In this document: piece after piece, positions 58,097 to 64,000 of the stretch
Layout: every line of letters begins with the position of its first letter
Numbering within the stretch: position 1 is the stretch's first letter
Translations under genes and position numbers: made by a program
Notes under the pieces: model-generated
The model's database searches: none
What the model saw: the letters and a program-made list of their open reading frames with translations, nothing else
Told to the model about the DNA's origin: nothing
Assembly: GCA_947044405.1 (NCBI GenBank)
Contig: CAMRHE010000458.1
Span: forward strand, 620,001-684,000
From: Leptodactylus fallax
Lineage: Eukaryota > Chordata > Amphibia > Anura > Leptodactylidae
Length of the DNA stretch: 64,000 nucleotides
Direction: 5' to 3'

Positions 58097-59620
58097 ATGG
58101 AGGACATGGAGCAAAGTCCTGAGGTGCTGGGACAGGAAATCATAGCCATGCCAGAAGGTACAGCAGTTAACCCCGTCCCAGAGATCACTTCGCTTGGAGG
58201 GACCAGTATCCCTAGCCCTCTGAGGGGTATGGACTTTTCTTTGCAACTGGCCTTACAGCAGCTGGGCCCCAGTGACTCTAATGCTCGCCTGAAGTTGATC
58301 CTCCAATATCAACAGGCAGAGAGGGAAGCTGCTGAGCGTCGGGCCGAGCATCAGGCCGCTACTGCTGCTGCTGCAGAGTGTCATGTGGCTGCTGCAGAGC
58401 GTCAGGCAGAGAGAGAAGAGCATCAATTAGAGATGGTCCAGCTGGAGAGGACTAGCAGCTCTTCCCAGAACCAAGTCCAGGATGTCCATGCACAGAGGCC
58501 TCGCCAGGAAAGCTTCCTTGTCCTGGAGGAGGATGGCGACTTGGATGTTTTTCTGCGGGAGTTTGAAACAACCTGCTGGCAACACCATGTGCCCCGTGCA
58601 CAGTGGACCCAGTATTTGACTCCAGGGTTAAAGGGCAAAGCCCTGGAAGTCTTTTGTGGACCTATCACCTGAATTGGATGGGGACTATGATGCTATTAAG
58701 GAGGCCCTCATCAAAAAGTACAACCTCACTCCTGAGGTGTACCGCAAGAAGTTCCAGAATATAAAGCAGAACCCCACTGGCAGCTATGCGGAAGTTGTGG
58801 GTGACTTACGGACTACCTTCCGGCAATGGATCAGAGGACTTACTATTACCAAGTTTGAGGATCTAGTGGATCTTATGATCAAGGACCAGATCCTCCAGGT
58901 TTGCCCTCTGGATGTCCGCCAGTTAGTGTGTGACTGGGAACCCAATACAGCAGACCAAGCTGTGCAAATTGCTGACTCCTATGCGGCTAACAGGATGCCA
59001 GAGACCAAGGGAGGGCCAATGATGCAGAGGTCCCCAAGCTGGAAAGAGAGGCAAGGCCGGAGTTCCCCACAGCCTTCTGTCTTCAAGTTGGGTGAGACAA
59101 ACTCTATCCTGGGTGCTCCTTCTCCTTCCCCTGTCCCAAGAACTCTGGGTGCCTTGGCGACCACCTCCAAGCCCCAAGGAGAGGTCCGGCGGTGTCATGC
59201 CTGTAACCAACCAGGACATTTCAAGGCGGAGTGCCCCAACTGCCCTGAGAACGCCCCTGATTCCCAGGTCACAGCAGCTGTCTCATCTGTGTATTTGGTT
59301 GGGGGGGGGTCACAACCCAGTGCCAACCGTCAACCGGTCACTGTGGGGGATAAAGTGGTCATGGGATGTTGGGACACTGGAGCAGATGTTACTCTGGTGC
59401 AACCTGATTTGGTCCCTCTGGACAGTATTATCTCTGGGAAAACTCTGACCCTGAGGAGAATTGGACAAGAATGCTTAACTGTATCCATGACTTGTATCCA
59501 TCTGGACTGAGCTGCGGGAAAAGGAATGCGGGATATGGGGCTAATGTCTGATCTGTCTGCTAATGTCCTGTTGGGGGCGGATTTGGGGTGGGAGCAATCC
59601 CACCTCGCTGTGATCAATTG
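58097..59620 (+). pseudogene. Gag-protease with SCAN-like capsid region, frameshifted
   Basis: Gag would package the element RNA and the protease would cleave the polyprotein. The first frame (58097-58672) has an Ala/Glu/Gln-rich coiled coil at residues 70-118 and the start of the capsid (FLREFETTCWQHHVP). An extra T in the TTTT run near 58650 shifts to the frame that continues DLSPELDGDYDAI. There, about 58740-58980, lies a segment patterned like the SCAN domain: RQWIRGLTITKFEDLVDLM, IKDQILQVCP, then DQAVQIADSY. The zinc knuckle CHACNQPGHFKAEC is at 59193-59234 and the protease active site DTGA at 59373-59384. TGA at 59508-59510 interrupts the protease before its second conserved segment NVLLGADL (about 59562-59585). 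Confidence 0.82.
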
Positions 59621-61200
59621 TCTGTGAATAATGATAATTTTATTGTGGTCCTGAAACCTGTCACACCGCCAGAGGGAGGGTCATCTGCCTGCTCTCCTCT
59701 AATGTGTGCACAGCAGGAGAGTATAGTGAAAATGCTAATGATGTTTTGTTTACTCCTGTGCAAGAAGCTAGTGCGGTCTTGCTGTAGACACGTCCACATC
59801 TGTGGGGGCATCTAGCCCCCTCAATGTGACCCTGCCTCAGCAAGACCCCACTGTTGCTCGGTGTGAATCAACAATTGCTAATGAATGTACTGTCAATGTA
59901 ATTGCTAATGCTTGCTATGAAAATGTACAGGGTAGCTCCTCTGAGACACTGGAGGCAACTCCGACCACTTCAACCAGTGCCTCAGCTCAATTGCTGATTA
60001 TGTACCAGGTGGGCAGGTAAGTCACGTGGATCTCAGGGCCGATCCAGGTGAGGGACGGACTGCTGGTAGTGTGGTGGTAACCTGCAGCCAGAATGCTAGC
60101 GGGGTGGAAGGTGTTCCGACCCCTGAGCCATTCCCTATGGCACCCAGAGTTGGTACTGAGACCACGGTGACTAGCCTCACCACATTAGAGTCGGAGGAGT
60201 CCGGTGGGTATGAGACATGCACGTCTCTTCTGTCTAGTTCCAGTCCAGGAGTACCCATGGCCAATGTGCATACGGCCTGGGGTGCTGGGGGTGGGATCCA
60301 AGAAGGGGGTCTGTCAAATGCATTACCTGTCAATGTATTGTTGGGGGATGGTTTGGGGGAATATGATCTCTGTCAGTTGCCCGAGGAATCACCATCACCC
60401 ACACTAGTACATGGATAATGGGCGTAGGCCCAGGGGGACAGTGTGTCTGGGAGGGAGGACAGGGTCTGGTTAGACCTATGCCAGAACCAGAGGTGTCCCC
60501 ATGTGAGGAGGCTAAGGGGAAGGTAAGGAACACCCTAGAACTAATGGGCATAGGCCTGGGGGGACAGTGTGTCTGGGAGGGAGGACAGGGTCTGGTTAGA
60601 CCTGTTCCAGAACTAGAGGTGTCCCCATGTAAGGAGGCTAAGGGGGAGGTACGGAGTCCCTTAGAACTCTCCCAGCTAGCGGCTAGTGTGGGAGAGACCC
60701 TGAGAGACCGCCGGGGTAGAGTCTCTGAACTGGTACCTCAAGGACCTAGGGTTGTGAGTATGGATCTGTGGGATTCCAGCACTCCAGAAACGGACCCAGA
60801 GCAGGTTGAAGGTAGCCAGGTGTGCGGAGACTGCCAGGACGGAGTCTCTGAACTGGTACCTCCAGGACCTGGGGTTGTGAGTGTGGATCTGAGGGATGCC
60901 AGCACTGGGGGAGGACCCAGAGCAGGCCAGAGGTAGTCAGGTGGGCCCGGCTCAGAGCATGAGCCTTAGAAGTGTCTCCACTCAGACTGGAGAGGAAGAG
61001 GGTATCAGTGAGTCTCTAGCGGTTCAGGTACCGAAGCCAGTGGTGGGGGAGGATACCGGGCCCGATGTCCTAGAGGGGTTCACAGGGTTGACTCCTAGTG
61101 AGCACCTGGAGGAGGGTATCAGTGATCCAGGAAGAGGCTCAGGGACCAAGGCATGTCTTGGCGGAGTGAGGCCGCCGAGGTGCGTGAGGAAGAGGAGCGT
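59621..61200 (+). other. Spacer downstream of protease, low-complexity coding remnant
   Basis: Open frames of 100-170 codons in changing phases encode Pro/Gly/Glu/Ser-rich text without domains. ALPVNVLLGDGLGEYDL (about 60320-60375) echoes the protease segment NVLLGADLGWE, suggesting a partial duplication. No reverse transcriptase or integrase motif is found. Confidence 0.5.
60421..60940 (+). repeat. Two tandem doublets in the gypsy spacer
   Basis: A 123-bp unit (GGGGGACAGTGTGTCTGGGA) occurs at about 60421-60543 and 60544-60666. A second unit encoding VSELVP-GP-VVS-DL repeats at about 60718-60840 and 60841-60930. All stay in one phase, which suggests they arose while coding was maintained. 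Confidence 0.85.
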
Positions 61201-61205
61201 AGGGC

Positions 61206-61804
61206 ATATCAGGGGTCTTATTATATATTGGGGTCCCAATCGCCCCCCCGCAACGTTTTCAGGGGGTGCCACTGCTCCTATTCGGCAGATGGGGTCGGCA
61301 TATTGAAGCAGCGATCAGATATCGCTGTTTCAATCCCCCCAGAGCTGTTGCTATTATTATACTCAGGGGAAGTGATTAAAAATAACAAACACTTATACTC
61401 ACCTTAACCTCACCTCTCCTGGGAACCCGGCTGTCTGACTGTTTTCCTCGCTCCTCTTCTTCCTTCCGAATGAAGCCCTGCTCCCCAGATGTCACTGCTG
61501 GAGCCTGTGATTGAATCTCAGCGGTCACGTGGGGGCGTAATGATGTCATTACACCGGCGCCGAGACCATTATGCCCAATCACAAGCCCCAGCAGTAAGGC
61601 CTGGGGAGGAAGAGCTCCGGAGTTACTGTTGAGCCCAGGACAGGTGAGTCATGTTTGACCGCGACATCCAAGGGGTTAAAACCCACAATTGGAAATGTGC
61701 GATTCGATACATCAAAGCATGAAGAAATCCATAATCGAAGCGAATTGAAGATTTCCTTAAATTCAGATCGAATTCCACTTCGTCAGCTTCTATTCGCTCA
61801 TCTC
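61206..61804. repeat. Non-autonomous repeat with core and right MITE end
   Basis: Includes TTATTATACTCAGGGG, related to the palindromic module at 1916, then the core below, then GACCGCGACATCCAAGG and a right end TATTCGCTCATCTC|TA matching the MITE at 55171. Its left end is not identified. Confidence 0.5.
61403..61643. other. GC-rich core with outward donor motifs
   Basis: AAGGTGAGTATAAG on the minus strand is at the left edge (GT at 61402-61401) and CAGGTGAGTCAT on the plus strand at the right edge (GT at 61644). Inside are GTCACGTGGG and TAATGATGTCATTA. Confidence 0.5.
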
Positions 61805-61806
61805 TA

Positions 61807-64000
61807 GTGTTGAGGATGGATATGGTGTAGCCATCTGCGGGAATCCCAGCAGTAGGATCACCACAAGTCTGATGGGGTTTTTTTCACCTAAAAAGTGCCA
61901 ACAGTGATCAGCTATTAGAATACCTATGGAAAAAGGTCTTTCTGCATTTTTAGGTATTTTGTTATATTTACATTGTTATTTTTGTTTTATTTATATTTAG
62001 CTGTATCTAGTAAATGGAACAAGATAGATAAAGCAATGTATTGGGTGAAACACTTCAGTTAGCATAAGCTACAAGTTTGAATATAATCTTGGATATAATC
62101 TATTTTTTTTTTCTTTCCTGTAGCACTATTTTGGGAGGACGGCAAGGAACTTAGAACTTATGTGGATTCCTTTGTCTACTTTTTTTATGTATGGCACAAT
62201 GTTAAGAAAAAAAAACAACATAATATAAAATCCTTATTGAAAAAAAAAAAACCCTTAACAAGACTGAATTTTGCACTATAGACTCTACAACTAACTGCAT
62301 GAGTCAGCTTGGGGATTGTTGCGGCTCTTTTTCTGTATTGGTTAACAACAGTGCAGCAATATACACTAATAATAATGGGAAATGGCAAATCTAACATTTT
62401 ATTACAAAAAGGTATTGTACTGCAAAAAATACTTAAAAATGATATTACTGGCAATGAAAGGGTAATCTGACCAATGTATGTGTTACATAATGAACACTGC
62501 AGTCCCACAGTATAGAGCTTCTCCGGCTCCCGTTCCTTTGTTTTTAATGCCTGTCTAAAATTGTTTAAATCTAACTAAACTATGCTCTAGACTAGCCTTC
62601 CTATAATTCTGTAGTGATATTGCAATGTTGGTGTTGTCTTTCCAGTAGCAATGTATTAGCAGCAATTGCTTTGGATCATGTAGTGATAACATGTCTGTTC
62701 CCTAGCATGGAAAATCACAGAATGGCTCTGTCTTCTTCATCATCATCCTATATTCTGATGTAACATCTGCACTGTGACCTCTCCATCTACCAGTGGCTGA
62801 GGTTGTCAGGTGATGTCAGAAGCCCACCCAGGTCACAGAGACCAGGTGATCCTCATTCTCCTCTGTATTTTTATTGTGCATTATGTAATGGCTGCCATTT
62901 TAGTTCACTCGAAATAAATCACAAAAGTTCAACCAAAATCCAAAAGTTTGGAAAATTCAGGTCAAAACAGGCTTGTTACGAATTGGTTTGTTCATTTCTA
63001 CTAATCAGCATGAGTCTCACCTATAATCCGCCTCAATACCAGCCACAAGTTTCTTCATGTGAACATATCCTAAAAGCAAGTATGAAAACTGAACCTTTGG
63101 ATGAAAAAAAATGGTCCTTCCTTCTGTGATATTTTACTTCTGTGGTATCAAAAATATATGGAGGGAACATGGACTGCAATAGCCCTTTATTGTATGTATT
63201 ATATGCTCCAACTGTATTAAGTTTCTACTATTAGTAAATAGGAAACTGTGCCACAATTGCATGTACAATAGTATCTTGTTCAATCTGATCACCTAACCTA
63301 GCCTTAAATAAACCTCTCCTTAGAACTGTTATATACATTTACCTGTCAATGTTCCATTCCCTGATGCTCTTTTTCATGAAGAAAGACATTTTCTCATGCC
63401 TGAAGAGATCAGCAGCAGACACAAAAAGACACTGTTGAGAATATTTCTTACACAAGTCATCCTGAGCCACAGGCAATAAATCAAGGGTACAGGCAAAAGA
63501 CCAGGTAGAAATTGAGTTCTTGAAACCTATATACTTTATATCATTAAATTATTTTGTATCTGGCTCAATTTACTTTTTATAAAATATTCAATGGATTATG
63601 CAAGACATAAGGGTCCAATGCCTCTAAGGATTCTTTAGGTTTTAAAGCTGCACAGATGGATGATAGCAGTAGCTTTGTTGGGCTCAACTACTATTAGCTG
63701 AGCAAGCTGAATGCCTCAGACAGTGCCCTTTTCAAAATATATGTGTGTAGACTCTTTTTAAAAACTTTAACAGTATGGCAGTTCAATTCTAGCTGATTTC
63801 TTATTCCCTGTACTCATAATGAATGACATTTTCCTATGAAAGAGTTAATTGCAGATTGTCTATAACATGTATCCTGGATAGTTTAAAAAAACACAATTCA
63901 GTAGGGAACCAAGGTCTGCTTTTTCACCCCTTTTGCTTCTTTCTTTTCTCCCCTTCACCCCTTCTTCTCCCTGAAGTCCCATTCTTTGTACCACCTCTGT
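61807..64000. other. AT-rich unassigned sequence
   Basis: No gene, element boundary or tandem array recognised over 2.2 kb, apart from a GAATTGGTTTGTTCATTTCTA phrase near 62980 that vaguely resembles a MITE end. Candidate unique intergenic or intronic DNA. Confidence 0.4.

Larger units (their letters stand above)
56797..61205 (+). mobile_element. Ty3/gypsy-like LTR element, pol not seen
   Basis: From left to right: 5' LTR (56797-57802), tRNA primer site, leader, gag with SCAN-like capsid and zinc knuckle, protease, then a repeat-rich spacer. No reverse transcriptase, integrase or 3' LTR is found before similarity ends near 61205. SCAN domains are, from published work, derived from the gag of Gmr1-like gypsy elements, and that points to this group. 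Confidence 0.8.

Overview
The window reads as vertebrate nuclear DNA, most likely from an anuran amphibian with a repeat-rich genome. The reasons are the mix of full-length Tc1/mariner transposons, L2-, Rex1- and L1-clade LINE pieces, hAT and TTAA-flanked non-autonomous elements, a PIF/Harbinger transposase and a Ty3/gypsy element with a SCAN-like capsid. There are no bacterial-style operons. I recognise no host protein-coding exon, tRNA or rRNA; the stretch is probably intergenic or intronic. The species is inference only.

Layout. 0-3 kb: degenerate minisatellite and a 1.4-kb hAT-like element with an exact 8-bp target duplication (1314-2741). 3.2-4.8 kb: DD34E Tc1 element with one nonsense codon. 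7.6-9.2 kb: DD38E Tc1 element with two stops and a frameshift. 9.3-10.9 kb: internally repetitive dispersed repeat carrying a 370-bp hAT element. 11.7-18.8 kb: unclassified repeats, a gypsy gag zinc-knuckle fragment and three TTAA elements. 19.4-20.4 kb: L2 3' end. 21.7-24.6 kb: 2.9-kb hAT-like element made mostly of minisatellite. 26.0-28.3 kb: Rex1 LINE inside a TTAA element. 29.5-33.2 kb: L1 piece, then an L2 LINE. 35.6-39.5 kb: two more Tc1 copies. 41.0-46.0 kb: solo LTR, a TTATA/CCCC array holding an internally deleted Tc1, and an L1 3' end with a poly(A) tail. 46.3-50.0 kb: a nest in which a TTAA element holds an L2 piece holding an apparently intact DD35E Tc1 transposon, plus a solo LTR. 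54.9-56.4 kb: Harbinger transposase pseudogene split by a TA-flanked MITE. 56.8-61.2 kb: Ty3/gypsy element with 5' LTR, primer-binding site and gag-pro but no visible pol. The rest is AT-rich DNA in which I see nothing.

The only gene that looks functional is the Tc1 transposase at 47460-48476 on the minus strand. Its element has both terminal repeats, TA flanks and all three catalytic acidic residues. The other copies, with TIRs but broken or no transposase, are substrates that a matching active transposase could move.

The least expected pattern is that GC-rich cores in non-autonomous repeats with different termini are repeatedly bounded by consensus 5' splice-donor motifs facing outward on both strands, often with a CRE-like or CACGTG motif inside. 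A second is that the same 28-31-bp minisatellite monomer recurs inside elements with different TIRs.
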